From the NCBI GenBank assembly GCA_019802505.1, contig JAFMOC010000006.1, positions 3,753,501-3,817,500 on the forward strand: a DNA stretch of 64,000 bases, written 5' to 3'. This document shows, piece after piece, positions 23,246 to 36,200 of the stretch. The stretch's first letter is position 1; each line of letters begins with the position of its first letter. This DNA is from Corydoras sp. C115. Taxonomy: Eukaryota > Chordata > Actinopteri > Siluriformes > Callichthyidae. Position numbers and translations under genes: made by a program. Below the pieces are notes generated by a model, which worked only from the letters and a program-made list of their open reading frames with translations, did no database searches and had not been told where the DNA came from.

Positions 23246-24912
23246 TGTACAAAGTACATCTATACAGTAGATGGTGATGACAAAATTAGCAATAAAAGTA
23301 GAAGATTGATATTTAGGAGGATTGTCTTTATATAACTTTGTCATTTTATGTTTTGCAGTCTAATAAATGCAGGTTTATAGAAGAGCAACTGATTGCTAGG
23401 ATCCAAAACAATGTGCATGTTAAATATACAAAGATCAAACCATCAAAGTAGCAAAATGGATTCAAAAGAACGTGAATAACTGCAGTATTCATTTCAACAG
23501 CCAGACATGAAAAACTGCTGCTTCATGTCAAATCAGACAACACTGACCTCTTCTGGACCACTGCACCCCCCAGGAAACTGACATTTTCGATTTAATGCAA
23601 ATAAATTGAGCATGAAGCACATGGGGTGTTTAGAACTGAAGTGTTGAAAGTCATTTGCAAAAGGGCTTAGGGCTGCAGGTTTTCATTTCGACCATTGCAG
23701 AAGTCCACCTTAAATAATCTCATCAGCAGCATTAAGACCGAGACGCTTTTCTGAAATAAAAACCTCTGGCAAAACTGGCCCTACTAAAGAAGATGGGAGC
23801 TGCTGGTTCAGGACAACATGCACCACTGTTTAATCATTCCTGTGTGTAATTGTGTAAGTGGAATGACAGGACTGTGTTAATACTCAGGTTTAATTGTTTT
23901 ACACTTTATTATATTGTAATTATGGAATTTCCGCTCACACTGTGTAATTCAATCACCCCACACTACACTGTGAATTATAACACAATGCAGCTTGTATGAG
24001 AACATTTGATTAAATGTTCTGACAAGCTAGAGGTGTAATGTTAAATAAAGATAACACATCATTACATTTCACAGCACTACAACATCCGGTTCACTAATGA
24101 CATGGTGCCGCCAGCGTTCAACATTTAATTTAGCTTACTTTGTATTTTGACACATTTATAAATCTACTGCTTAATGTCATGAGGTAATAAAAAACTCAAT
24201 TTCCATTTAATTTCCTCCTGACATTATGCAAAGTACTTCAACATGAACATTATTTTATATCTTCACTTAAAAAAACTACAGTTCATACAGTGGATGTGTA
24301 TTTAAAAAAAGTTTGTAAACCAGCTGCTCACAATGTAAATAGATGTTACACCTGGGTGAGCTCCAAACAGACACCATTCATAACAACAGATTTAGAAGAT
24401 GGCACAAGGGCATTTAATCCAAACAAAGTAATAAAAAAATATTGAAACATATACATCCTGCTTTTCTGAAAAGAATACTGAGTAACTTTGGGTAGATGAT
24501 CTGCAGATGTTGACATCCTAAGTTGATATGCTATTATGGAATTCATTAAGCAGCAGTAGAACTGATTTGTTGACACTGCTGTTGCTAGTGTTCTTGTGGA
24601 GTTGGAGGTGGAGGTGTTTTAAGCAGGACAATGGTCCCAAGCATACAACCAATTCCAAATACAAATCATTCAAAATTCAAAATCTTGTTTGATCAGCCCT
24701 TCAATTTCTTCTGTTTGAGACACTGCCTGAGAGTAAACCAAAACATTTTTTAAGAAATCACAAACATTACACTGGTCAAACAGCTAAGCACAGTTTCTTA
24801 CTGGAATAACAAATAAAGGGAAACAATACAGAAACAATGTGCAGCGTATTTATAGAACTACAATGCCAATTATCTTTTCATTAAAATTTTGAACAGAACA
24901 GCTGAGCTGTCA
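23246..24912. other. Intergenic, downstream of ccdc32
   Basis: No gene recognised. Short minus ORF at 24346-24576 without features. Confidence 0.4.
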
Positions 24913-24918
24913 TTTATT
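24913..24918 (-). promoter_or_regulatory. ccdc32 polyadenylation signal AATAAA
   Basis: AATAAA on the minus strand, about 50 nt beyond the ccdc32 stop codon. This would give a very short 3'UTR. Confidence 0.5.
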
Positions 24919-24968
24919 TAACCAATCCAGTCAGCAAACGTTTTTTTTTTGTTGTGCATGATACAAAT

Positions 24969-27228
24969 TCATTTTTCAGGGCTGGAGCTCTCTTCCTCAT
25001 CCTCCTCTTCTGTGGTCTGGCTACTAATGTAGGGCTGGTCAGAAGCTCTGTTCTGAGATGGCAGGAGGAGGTACTCCAGCTCCTCTGCACTGATAGCGAC
25101 ACGTTCAGGAGCTAACCACCGCTTCAGATGCTCCAATGCACTAGCAAAGCATAAACAACATGATATTTAATTCATTTTAGTTGCCCATATCTGTGATGAA
25201 GTCCTAAATAAAGTTATATTTAACAAACCAAAATAAATAGATTTTTTATGGTGGAAATTAAATAAATGTTACAAATGTGTTTGTGTTGACTGACTCCTAG
25301 CAATAACCTTTTAGCCATTGAATGCATTAAATACATTTTTAGAGACATCATGCTACAGTAAGGACCATTTTGCCAAGACATGCTTTAATCAGCTTTAATT
25401 TAAGGGGTTTAATCAATATTGCATTAAGTGCTTAAAACTACAGTCACCCTTTTGTTTACATAGTTCCTTTATTTTACACATGCAAAAGTAAACACAACTA
25501 CCTATAATACTTAATTATTAGTAAGGCACATTTTTGTTGTCCCTAACTGCCTGTCAATGGACCATCTTGACGTCATGAAATGCCAACATTCCTGTCTTGT
25601 TATGCTTTGCCAGGTCTTCAGTTGCTGGTGTTATTTATTTTTTTACGTTTTTACGCTCATTATTGACTACTGTAATTGAAAAACATGCTTAATGTGGTTA
25701 AGGCCACTGATTCGAACTCTTAAGAATATTCTAATTTCTTGCCTTTAAAAGCTCTTGACTTGTATGTTTAGACTCACTGTCTATCTGATGATTGGCTAGT
25801 CCATTATAAGTGGTAGCATTTAATTGTGTCTGAGAAGCTTTATACAGGTCAGACATCACTCTTGCAAAAGCAGACTAAATCATCAGTAAACACTTATGAA
25901 ACATTTCCTCTGGCAGCCAAACATGAATATGCTTTAAAGAGAAATGTTTGACATGACATATGACAATGAACCCTTTCCTTTTTCAAACTCTTCGCTTTTG
26001 TAATTTCCTTTGCCATATTTGCATTCAGTCATTTTGTTGATGCATTTATCCAAAGTAACTTAAAAGTGAGATATCATAACAGAAGTTTGCAGCTGAACTG
26101 CAGTATTATCAGTCCTGATCAATGCTGATCTGATACATGGTAAGATTTTCCAATTTTAGAAAACAGTTAGACAAGTATTGAAGGTACATGGGTTTGCTTT
26201 GGGTTGGTTGAACACCATCTAAGCTGCAGAGTACTGGATTAGTTTAGAAGGCTTGATCATGCAAGATGGGAGACCAGCAAGCAATGAATTGCATATCAAG
26301 TTGGTAGAGGATGATGGTTTAAAATACCAATCTACTGCTTACTCTCACATCACCCTTTTCTGATTACATAGATGTCACAAAGTATTTTAGCAACATGGTA
26401 ATAGATAAACATCCAATTTATCCTTTATGATCAGAATTTTTTTGGTGAGATTAGGATAAACTTCAGTGTTTTGCCATTTGATTAACTTAGTTTGTAATTT
26501 CAGCCTAATGATTGCAAATTCAAATTAAACACTCTGAATTAACACCAGGAGTTACATTCAAGATTTGTAGTCTTTAATATTATAAATACAATTAAATAAA
26601 ATATAACAAAGATGAAAATGATGTAACAATCAAAGCTTCTTATATTTTAAATAATTAATAGTATTTTAATGTTTTTTATTTTGATTTTACAGCAAAGGCA
26701 GAATTGGACTAGTATGTTTGTTATGTACTTGCCTCTGGTCAAGTTCTCCTTCTTGGAACAACTCTGAAGTCTGAGCATTGTGAAGAAATCTGTCCCAACA
26801 TTCCTTTTTTGCTTGAGACAAGGAACGCAGCATTTCTCTTGATGTGACATCATTTGTCTGACCTTTGATCCTCTTTAGTCGGTTCTCTGCAAATTGAATT
26901 GCTAATAAACTAATGCTCACTGTATACCAATGTAGAAATAGTATTTTGTAAGAAAAAAAAAAAAAGTCATTTTAGAGTTACCCAATCTTCACTTACCTAA
27001 ACTGGCGATGTAGACTGCCGAGTCTGCCATTGGTTCCCATGAACTCGAGACAGTACTGCTGGAAGCCGTGACAGTTCTTTGGTTGTTGTCAGGGCATTGA
27101 GGCTGGAACGAATCTGTGAATTGTTCATCAATCCTTTCATGCTCCTTTGACACTGGCAGATCTGAGCAGATCTCTGACCATAAATCACTTCTGGAACGAG
27201 TCTGGATATTTTCAGAATCATCAGTCAT
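24969..27228 (-). CDS. ccdc32: CCDC32 (coiled-coil domain protein 32), complete
   Basis: Coding exons 27228-26997, 26886-26733 and 25140-24969 give 185 aa, the length I remember for human CCDC32. Exon 1 ends SAVYIASL. The split Glu and exon 2 give ENRLKRIKGQTNDVTSREML and the conserved SQAKKECWDRFL. Exon 3 gives ALEHLKRWLAPERVAISAEEL and an acidic tail (TEEEDEEESSSPEK). Phases agree at both junctions (G|AG and AG|T). Intron 1 is GT-AG. Intron 2 has donor GC (CAGAG|GCAAGT) with a normal CTAG acceptor. CCDC32 is known as a small adaptor linked to AP2 clathrin-adaptor assembly and endocytosis, with roles in craniofacial and ciliary development. The gene is divergent to the pcmt-like gene. A 5'UTR part reaches 27247, where an acceptor (TTTTTACAG) precedes it. 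Confidence 0.92.
25141..26732 (-). other. ccdc32 intron 2 (GC-AG)
   Basis: A 1,592-bp intron with donor GCAAGT at 26732-26727 and acceptor TAG at 25141-25143. It holds an old SINE-B-like tail near 26018-26065 (GCATTCAGTCATTTTGTTGATG) and otherwise AT-rich sequence. Confidence 0.8.
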
Positions 27229-28003
27229 GTTGCCAGATGCACACTATCTGTAAAAACAATCAGAAAAATCTGAAATAATTTCAGAACAATTTTGAATTTA
27301 CAAATGCTTTGATATACACAGGTTTAAATATCTTAATTACACTTGAACGACAAAAATGAGCATAAAATAAAAGTTAAATATGACTTTAGTCAACAGAGAA
27401 ATCCAGAAAACACTAAACAAAACTGAAAAAAACAACTGAATTTATTTTATGTAATGCTTCCATAATATGTATTTGTGGCAACTAATAGGTTCCAAAAAAC
27501 AAGTTTGAATGTAAATTATCAAATCACTAACAGCATGTTTTTGGGTTGTAGGGGAAAGCTGAGCTTTTGGAGGAACCCTGGGAGACAAAGTAAAAGCAAA
27601 TAAACTCCACACCGAAAGCAGCTTAACCAAATAAATACAAGTAAAATGGTAAATCATTTTCAAGGATCACCCATAGCACCACCTCTAAGGGCCCAAAAAG
27701 GTGGCTTTAAAATGTTAACACATTTAACATTTACCAAAATATTGGTAATCGCCTCACTGATACTTTTAATTTATTTATTTTTGCTTAATATAAACCTGGC
27801 AGTACCACTGTCACCTGGGCACTCTAGATGATACTCAGAAACTCAAAATATTTGCTTTGAATAAGAATTATGCCAAATCTGTTTGCATCCGTATCCATCT
27901 TTTTGTTCAAGACAGGAATGTGGTGTGATGGTAGTTACATCAGCCACATTTTGTGTGCAATTAATTCTGTGAATAATACCTATTCACCTCTACAGAACAA
28001 ACT

Positions 28004-28068
28004 ACATACACACACACACACACACACACGCATACATACATACATACACATATATACTCACACACACA
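28004..28068. repeat. (CA)n/(CATA)n microsatellite
   Basis: Compound run of CA, CATA and TACA units. Confidence 0.9.
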
Positions 28069-29430
28069 ACATAAATTAATTTAAGTCTGTAGGTACACAT
28101 GCTTTCCACTAGCATTTAACATTATGTGGAACATACAAGTTCATTACATTTGTCACCTTAATGGTTCACAAAATAGCCATAAATCAGTATCTGCTGGAAA
28201 TAATTTAATTAGTCACAACAAAACACCATTTAGCCATGGGCTAAATAGCAGACGAGTTTACCAACACATCTTGAGCCAGCATATCGCACAAAAAAAATCT
28301 TTCCATATCTCCATATCTTCTTTTCAAATGATATATCTAACAAATGAAGCAGTCCCTTTTGTTATAAAAATTATATAAATATAAACTAAATAAATTAACA
28401 GTTCTTTTATTCTCAATTTAATACAATGTAATAACTGTTAAATATAGCACTGTATGTAGAACTGCACTCTGTAGACTGAAAGTAGCCTGATAAAAATCAA
28501 AGCATCAAATCTCATCTGGCATCAGGTGAATGTGAAAGTTTGGACACATCTCCCAAATGACACATTTAATTTTATTTTCTTTATTATGTCCTGATATGTA
28601 AATTAATAGAATACAAAGAGTTTATACTCCCTTTAACATATGACTTTACATTTTGGAGACCATTTTTCTTTTTCACTATAAAAATGAAACTTTCCCACAA
28701 TCCACACACTGCAAAACTGCTGGTGTGCAGGCAATATATAGTGCTTTGACTAGATTTAACACATGAAAACATGTTTGATTTATTAAATTTAAAAACATTG
28801 CATTTTTCTTTCTTTAAAATGTCTTTGTTCATTATACCCAGTTTTAGTTATTTAGTTATTTAGCAAATTTTAGTGAATGAGCGAAATGACATTTTTTACA
28901 AGTGCTACACAGTAGAACAGAGCACCACTAATTCTGACAAAACTTTATTTAGCTTTTTAACTTTTTACAGTTCTATGAGAACTGCTGAACAGCTCAGCTG
29001 CTTTAATGAGCTAATGTTTTATTATTTTTTGAAAGGTTTAAGGAGTAAAGCATTTATAATTAATTAAAAATGATATAACTTTGCCTTTTTCTTTTACCAT
29101 TTTATAAGTAAGGACAAAAGAGTGTGTGTGAGTGTGTGTGTTTGCTTTGCTAATGTCATTATATTTGACTTATTCTTTGGGATCCTGCGGAGATTCATAT
29201 ACTCTACATTTACCAAGAAGTGAACCTATATGATGATGTAGAAGTTGTTTTTGTTTGATGTTTAGATTTTTTCCTCTAAGGTAAATTAAGTTTCTTTCAC
29301 ACGCCCCCGCCCCAAAAAAAAAAAAATAAATAAATAAATACAATAAATAAAAAATAAAAATCCACCAATAACCAACCAATTAGGTGCAAATTAATGTTTA
29401 CACTTTGCAAAAAGTTAATGTATCCAAAAA

Positions 29431-29435
29431 CATAC

Positions 29436-29491
<56 letters not shown>
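29431..29491. repeat. (CATA)n-(TA)n microsatellite
   Basis: ACATACATACAT followed by about 21 TA units. Confidence 0.95.
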
Positions 29492-29493
<2 letters not shown>

Positions 29494-29624
29494 TCCATTT
29501 CCTTTAAACAATTGTAATACAAATCCACAAAACATTTTACTTTGGTCTACTCTAAACCTGACAGGAAACCTGTCCCTGTGATGATGAGCTAAATAAACTT
29601 ATATAAACACTACAACAGCCATTA

Positions 29625-29971
29625 TTCATTCATTCATTATCTCCCGCATTATCCTCTATTAGGGACGCGGTGGGGTTCCCCGTGCCCATCCAGGGGAGAA
29701 TGTCTAGAGCGCTGGGCAGATAGACCCAGGACTGGGCGCCAATCCATCGCTGGGCACACACTCAGTCACTCAAACACACTCTATATGGGGCAATTTTGAG
29801 AATTGAATCGACTTGATCCATGTTTTTGGACTGTGGGAGGAAACCGGAGAACCCGGAGGAAACCCACGCAGACACGGCGAGAACATGGAAACTCCACCCA
29901 GATGGGGATTCGAACCGGGAATCCCTAGTGCTGAGAGGCGCACGTGCTAACCACTAGGAAACCGTGCCGCC
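29625..29971 (-). repeat. SINE-A, full length, with 11-bp target-site duplication
   Basis: All parts from tail to head (ACCGTGCCGCC) are present. It is flanked by AACAGCCATTA at 29614-29624 and 29972-29982, a perfect 11-bp direct repeat, as made by LINE-type target-primed integration. The (TA)n run at 29981-30041 starts at the downstream duplication. Confidence 0.92.
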
Positions 29972-29978
29972 AACAGCC

Positions 29979-29980
<2 letters not shown>

Positions 29981-30041
<61 letters not shown>
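29981..30041. repeat. (TA)n microsatellite
   Basis: About 30 uninterrupted TA units directly after the SINE target-site duplication. Confidence 0.95.
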
Positions 30042-30045
<4 letters not shown>

Positions 30046-30432
30046 CATAAATGAAAACTTTAGAGCACTGTGTGAGAAATAAACTGCATACTCAGCATTG
30101 TCATACTTAACCAAGTGAACGCACTTGTGCAGTCAAAAAGCAAGTTTAAATCAAACGCGTTTATTTCTCACCTTAAAGGCTAAACAGATGACAAATCTTT
30201 TATTACTCATTAAAATTCTGCAACCTATCGTTTCACTTGGTGGGTTGGTTATTTTGCTCTGCACGTGTATGAATAACGTCTTCTAACTTAAATAAACACT
30301 GAATAAACCTCTACCAACCAACTAGGTGACTAGAATTAGCGTTAGCATTAGCTGCCGCAGTTAAAAAAAAAAACAAAAACAGCAGCAATAACAACCATAG
30401 CAATAAAATTAGCGAGCGATATCCCACTTACG

Positions 30433-30651
30433 CTAAATGTAATTAACGCTCCTCTCGTTCATGAACAATAAACAAAAGACAATCAAGAGAATTGATATCA
30501 GCATCAAGGATTTTTGTTGTGAACCCCGTGTAGGCGGGGTGAGCTGCCTTTTTTCTGTTTGCTATTGGATAACACTCGTGTCTGTCAACAATTCGAAGAC
30601 CTTGATTGGGTAAGCGTGACCTTCCCTCAGTCGTGCATCCGTCAACGTAAG
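30433..30651. promoter_or_regulatory. Putative bidirectional promoter ccdc32 / pcmt-like
   Basis: The ~200 bp between the two divergent transcription units is less AT-rich than the flanks. It has a GC box (GGCGGGGT, 30533-30540) and two inverted CCAAT boxes (ATTGG at 30564-30568 and 30605-30609), with no TATA box. This is the layout of a housekeeping-type divergent promoter. Start sites are not determined. Confidence 0.55.
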
Positions 30652-31147
30652 ATGAAAGTTTATGCGCGTTTTTATTTTTGTTTGTTGTATTTATGCATGG
30701 CTGGTAAGTGACACATAATGCATATCGTCAGAAACACTGTGTAATGTGATAACTGCTCCTATATATCAGTGTGTTTGGAAAGAGCTTGCTTATATGTAGT
30801 GTTTTCACTGTTGGACATGTGAGAAACTACGCAGTGGAAACGAGTCTTACCGCCACCAGTCTAGGTATGATAATAAAAATATGATAATAATTGTTACTGT
30901 TCTTAAACGGTACTATATTTAATATGTTTGCTTTATGCCAGCATCAATTAAAGCGTCTTGACGTCATTTTGCCGTCTCCTGGGTGACTTGTTGGTAACGC
31001 GAACTCATCCAGATTCACTTAATTTGTTTTATTACTTGATATTGTTAAAGATCATGCTGTTTTCTTATACTTGCTGATGGCTCATATAGCTTCTGTTTAA
31101 TGCTGATAGTTTATACACTTTATACTTCATTGCAGGATCACTGAAGA

Positions 31148-31530
31148 GTTGAAACTTTCAGCAGCACTACTGTTTCTGATCTACTCATACCAGAGCAACA
31201 CATAATAACATTACATTACATTTGGTCATTTAGCAGACACTTTTATTCAAAGCGACTTACAGTATTTCGTCTTGGTTGTGAGTCAGGGCACAGGGTTGAT
31301 GCAGCACCCCTGGAGCAATGAGGGTTACACATTGGTATCTTCAGTGGACCTGGGATTGAACCCACAATCACTGATTAATAACCAATGAGCTACCACTCCC
31401 AACTCCAATACCAGTGTGTTATCTCAGTGTCATTGCAGTGCTGAGAGTCCTTTATGTGATTAGAGGAACTGATAAAATGTGACAAAGTGTGTAGAAATAA
31501 TGAGGTGTATGTAATAAAGTGGCTGTCAAA
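31148..31530 (+). repeat. Interspersed repeat R3, interrupted by SINE-B
   Basis: TTTCTGATCTACTCATACCAG lies before and GTGTCATTGCAGTGCTGAGAG after the SINE-B at 31207-31402. The two halves follow the order seen in the other R3 copies, so the SINE-B jumped into R3. Confidence 0.55.
31207..31402 (-). repeat. SINE-B (HE1/V-SINE-like)
   Basis: The reverse complement starts with a tRNA-like head (GTGGTAGCTCATTGGTTATT, GGTTCAATCCCAG) and ends TAAGTCGCTTTGAATAAAAG, TGTCTGCTAAATGACC. A-box and B-box are recognisable. Confidence 0.75.
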
Positions 31531-31920
31531 TATGTATATACAATAGAAACCAACTTACCCCCAAAATACATGTTTTGCGAAATTATGTTTTGCAAACTAA
31601 AAACATCTATCCAGTTTGTTATCAGCAGACCTTGAAATAGCTTGCATCTCTGATGGTATGGGGTTTAGATGATTATTTTTTTGCATGGGAAACTTATTCA
31701 TCTGGAAAGGCACCATTAATGCTGAAAATTACCATATGTTTTCAGCATAAATTATTGTGGCTTTTGAAAAACATGGTGAACTTTTCTTTATCGTGTACTA
31801 TAACTGTATTGTGGATCTAAAATAAAATGTACTGCATTGCAGGTAAGCCTGGTTTGTGAAATGTTGTGTGTCAGACTGGCTGCAGTTGCATTTCCCATGG
31901 GTCTTTTACTAACTAGGACT

Positions 31921-34900
31921 ATGGCATGGATATCGAGTGGCAAAACGCATCCAGAACTAATAAGCCGTTTACGGGGTAATAACTGAAACATCACAGGCAA
32001 CTAAAGCTAATTTATTGTTGCTTAACATTCATTTGCTTATGACAAACTTTGCTCTTATCATGTCTTATTCATTTACATAAAAGACCATGGCATTATTCGC
32101 AACGACAGAGTGTTCAAAGCCATGCTGGATACAGATCGGGGGATCTATTCTACATACTTCCCTTATGAAGATTCTCCTCAGTCAATAGGTCAGTTTATAG
32201 ATTAAATGAATGCAGCTTGAGGACATTATTAAGTACAAACATTTTACTTACTATGAATGCAAACATTCTTGTAATTTGATTATAGGTTACAAGGCCACTA
32301 TCAGTGCTCCTCACATGGTAAATAACATAGCTTAATCGTGTTTATTGATGCTTATGAACTTTGGACTCACTTGTATAATTAATCATATTTTGTACCTTTG
32401 TAGCATGCACATGCATTAGAGATTCTTAGTGACAAATTGGTTGAAGGAGCATCTGCTCTGGATGTTGGTTCAGGAAGTGGATATCTCACTGCCTGCTTCG
32501 CCAGAATGGTGAGATGCATAGTATTGTTACTAATTTATGTAAATAATAGTACATGACTTGTACTCAACCCTAATTTTATTTAGGTCAGTCATACTTAGGA
32601 ATAAATGCCAGCCTTAACAAACCTACAACTTGTCATTTCCCAAAATTTTGTGAAAAGGCTTCAATAAATATCAATAAGGGGGCCGGCTCCATATTATTGG
32701 CAGTAATTTTAGAATCATGTTCATCAAGCACAGTGCAATTAAATAATTTGGAAGGTTTATAATGACAAAAGTGCTAATACAGTTCCACATAATGTATGTG
32801 GACTATATTAAATCTAATAATTGAACTATACAGTTTTTATATAGGCAATTTCATTTTTATTTTCCTTTTTATATCCAAACTATAGGTTGGACCCACCGGA
32901 AAAGTGGTAGGAATAGAGCATATTGAGGAGTTGGTGCAAGTCTCTCAAAAAAATGTTCAATCTGATGATCCAGAGTTGCTTACATCAGGACGGATTAACC
33001 TAGTAGGTAAGCTGTTTTGAAACTAAAAACAATGATGCGGACCACCAACCCCAAATATTAAACCCACGACCTTCTCGCTACGTGGCAAGGGTGTACCAAC
33101 ATTCATGTCAAGTCATGTCAGGAAATTAACTAATAAATGCAGCAGTTAGTGCTTCTACTTCACAGTTTGAAGGTCCTGGGTTTGTTTCCTGGTTGGGATG
33201 AACCTTTTTTGTATGAAGTGTAAGCATGTTCTCACAATGCTTGCTTGTGGTTATATCTACATTCCAAAGACATAAAATTAAAGATGCTAAATTACCTGAC
33301 TCCCTGACAATTGCTTGTTGTTGAACTGTTCCTATAAAGAAATAATTAATACAGTAGTGCTGTAAAAACTTGATAATTACTTTACGTATTTATTTAATGA
33401 TATAGATCTTATTTGGTAGCTAATTGGCTTTTAAGATGTACCTGTGGTGAACAGATCACAGTTTCACAGCTGAGACATGTTCACAGCTGCCTATCAATAA
33501 TGACATCTTGTCTTTTAAGACCATTGTCGAGAACGCAACCAGTCTTCATGTTTATGTGAGTAGTACAATCCACATTAAGTAATTTGTGGATCCCATTGTG
33601 GCCGATCTGGTTGTCCGCTTGTCTAATAATGCCTGGATTTTTCCTTTTTTTTTTTCATTTTTCAATTTCCTTTTTCAACTTTTTTTTTAGTACAAGTACT
33701 TTCAATTGAGATGTGTTTTTAAGTGATTTGGTGAAGATGCTGAATGTCTCAGCATTACAGACAGAATTGGAAAGATCATTCAATCCATTTATCAAAGAGT
33801 AAGTAAGGTGTGTAAGGTTTTTAGTTTTTATTTAACATTTATTTTGCATTTGCATTTAGTATTTATCCACATAATATCATAAGATAGATGAAATAGCAGT
33901 AAAAGTACACAAATCATGGTTTAATTACTGTATTAATTACTCATTACCCAAATAGCTAATATAATTTTGGCAAACCATTACAGTTTCCCCTGTGTGTATT
34001 TGGGAAAGAATAGGTCCACAGATTCCTTCAGCTACTCGTTATAGGCAACTAAAAGAGGTAACTTGTTGGCTGGCAGTCTTGGACTGAACAAAGCGTAGAA
34101 GTACATGCCAAACAATGATAGCACTTTGGGACCACATGAGAATTATAGATTTTTCCAGCATCAAAAAAAATGTTTTCCCACATGCAACATCAAAGACGTC
34201 ATCCGATGTAGAGAATCAGAAAATATAAAGGAGGGAGGCATTATGAAAGATCAAGTAGTTAATAATGTGAAACAACATTTTAAAAAAAGACAAGAAACTA
34301 TTTAAGTCACTTTTAATAATCTAAATATCCCTTATAAACGGGCTTGAAGGTTTTGATGTCAAAAGTACAGACATCAGTTTTGAACCTGCACAGGTAGGGG
34401 GACCGACCATTACCGTGGAGAAGAACATAATCCCAAAGAGTGTAATAAATGCAGGGGGTTTTACCCACTTATACCTTTATTGCTTACTCTCTTGTCGCTC
34501 ATAAGTGACTTTTCATTTGTAAAATCAAAACAGTCAAAAGGGTACATAGGGTACAAATGGGTACATAGCATAAAACCACAGATACAAAAGATATACAAGG
34601 TAATAAAATAGAAAAGCTTATACTATACAGTGTGCAATCCTGCTTGTATAAAGCCAGATAAAAATGCCTACAAATAAAAACAGTTCCAGATCCACAGAAA
34701 GTGAAATTCTAAGAAGTTAAGATAATGGATGAATGCCATTACTGGAATGGAAGTATCTTACTGCGAATGTAATTGCCGAGACCTACAGGCAAATTCTAAT
34801 GGACTTCCTAATCTCTAACAGTATTTTTTTCTACAAAAAAAATGAAAAACTGCCTATTAAGCTACAGATTAAATTGAGACAGACCAGCTGGAGGAATGGT

Positions 34901-36164
34901 TATTTTTATAAAAAGCATCTTTTACACAAATAGATCCATCATGATATACATATTCAAGCCGCCACTATAAGTATGTTAAATATTACATCAAGAACCTTAA
35001 CAATATGCAATGTATAAAAATTTCACCAAATCCTAGCCCATTACTAGCAAACCTGATCATCCTCCGACTCAAATATTTACAACATGCTCTGTTTAATGAA
35101 TTAAAATACTGTGTATGCCTGTTCCAAATACTGTAATCTACTGCATAGACTGAAGGGCAAAGGAAATCTATTTTACAAAACAAAAATAATAGTCATCACT
35201 AAAAAAGAAAGACCAACAACTTACAGAATCTATTCAAAACTTAGCCAGCAATAATTCCACACCAGGGTTTTAAAACGATACAGGCACAATTAGAAATAAC
35301 TTAAATGAATTTTCTACTTTGATGCCTCCTATCCATATAACTTCACACAAATAATTTTGATAAAGCTTTACCAAAAGCACACACAACACGAGAAAGAGAC
35401 AAAAGTAATACACATAAAGGTATGGCATATTACATATATTACATCAGACTAGTTTTACGGGATGTCATTTAAAACTTCTTGACTCTTTTTTTAGTGCATA
35501 GATTTAAGGTAAATAAAAACAAAACTGATTCTGATAGCCATATTCAACAATTGATGATCAACAAGAGATGCAGTCAGTCATTAATTCACCCTTTGTAACA
35601 TAAAATTCACAAATAAAGTGTGGGCAAATGAAAATTGACAGTAACCTTTTGCAATACATGACAGAATCCGACAATTAAAGGGTTTTAAGCTCAGCTAAGA
35701 CATTAAAATAGGTCTACATTTCTGTTAAAAAAAGGGTCATCACCCCGAACCTGCAGCCCAACTTAACAGTATCCAAATTCAAATTATAAAGAAATCAGAT
35801 TGCTTAATTAATTTACTTTGGAAAAAAAAATGGTTCATTACTTGAATGTTTATTGTTCTGTGTATCGTCCCGTATTTATTGAAATTCTTGTGTTTGCACA
35901 TGTGCACTTTGTGTTGGCTGTTATATGTAGCACCTTGTTCCTGGGGAACGCTGTCTCGTTCCACATATATTGCACTGTGCTTTATATTGTGGAATGACAA
36001 ATAAAAAATACTTGATACTTGATACTACTTGATAATTCCGACTACGCAAAAGTAAAAATTTTCCACACTTCCACACTGAATCTGCATAAAGTTTCTACAA
36101 AGACTATTATTGTAAAATTCCTAGTGAGCATATGGTGGGGTGCAGAATATTACCCCCATATCCA

Positions 36165-36200
<36 letters not shown>

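Larger units (their letters stand above)
27229..30520 (-). other. ccdc32 5'UTR and putative first intron
   Basis: The coding exon is preceded by an acceptor at 27248 (minus TTTTTACAG|ATAGTG). A matching donor GTAAGT lies at 30431-30426 on the minus strand, so a noncoding first exon probably starts above 30432. The intervening 3.2 kb holds a CA/CATA microsatellite, two AT microsatellites and a SINE-A, and no coding sequence was seen. The first exon is an inference from splice sites and position next to the CCAAT/GC-box region. Confidence 0.5.
30652..31916 (+). other. Possible pcmt-like 5' exon (upstream ORF) and intron
   Basis: An ATG at 30652 opens a short frame ending at a good donor (CTG|GTAAGT, 30704). 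The next acceptor is AACTAG at 31911-31916. Spliced this way, the frame is not that of the main protein, so the exon would be 5'UTR carrying an upstream ORF. The intron holds a split R3 repeat and a SINE-B. Confidence 0.4.

Noticed and set aside
30652..30703. N-terminal signal-peptide-like extension (MKVYARFYFCLLYLCMA) of the PCMT-like protein
   Set aside because: Spliced to the only acceptor before the MAW start, it is out of frame with the methyltransferase.
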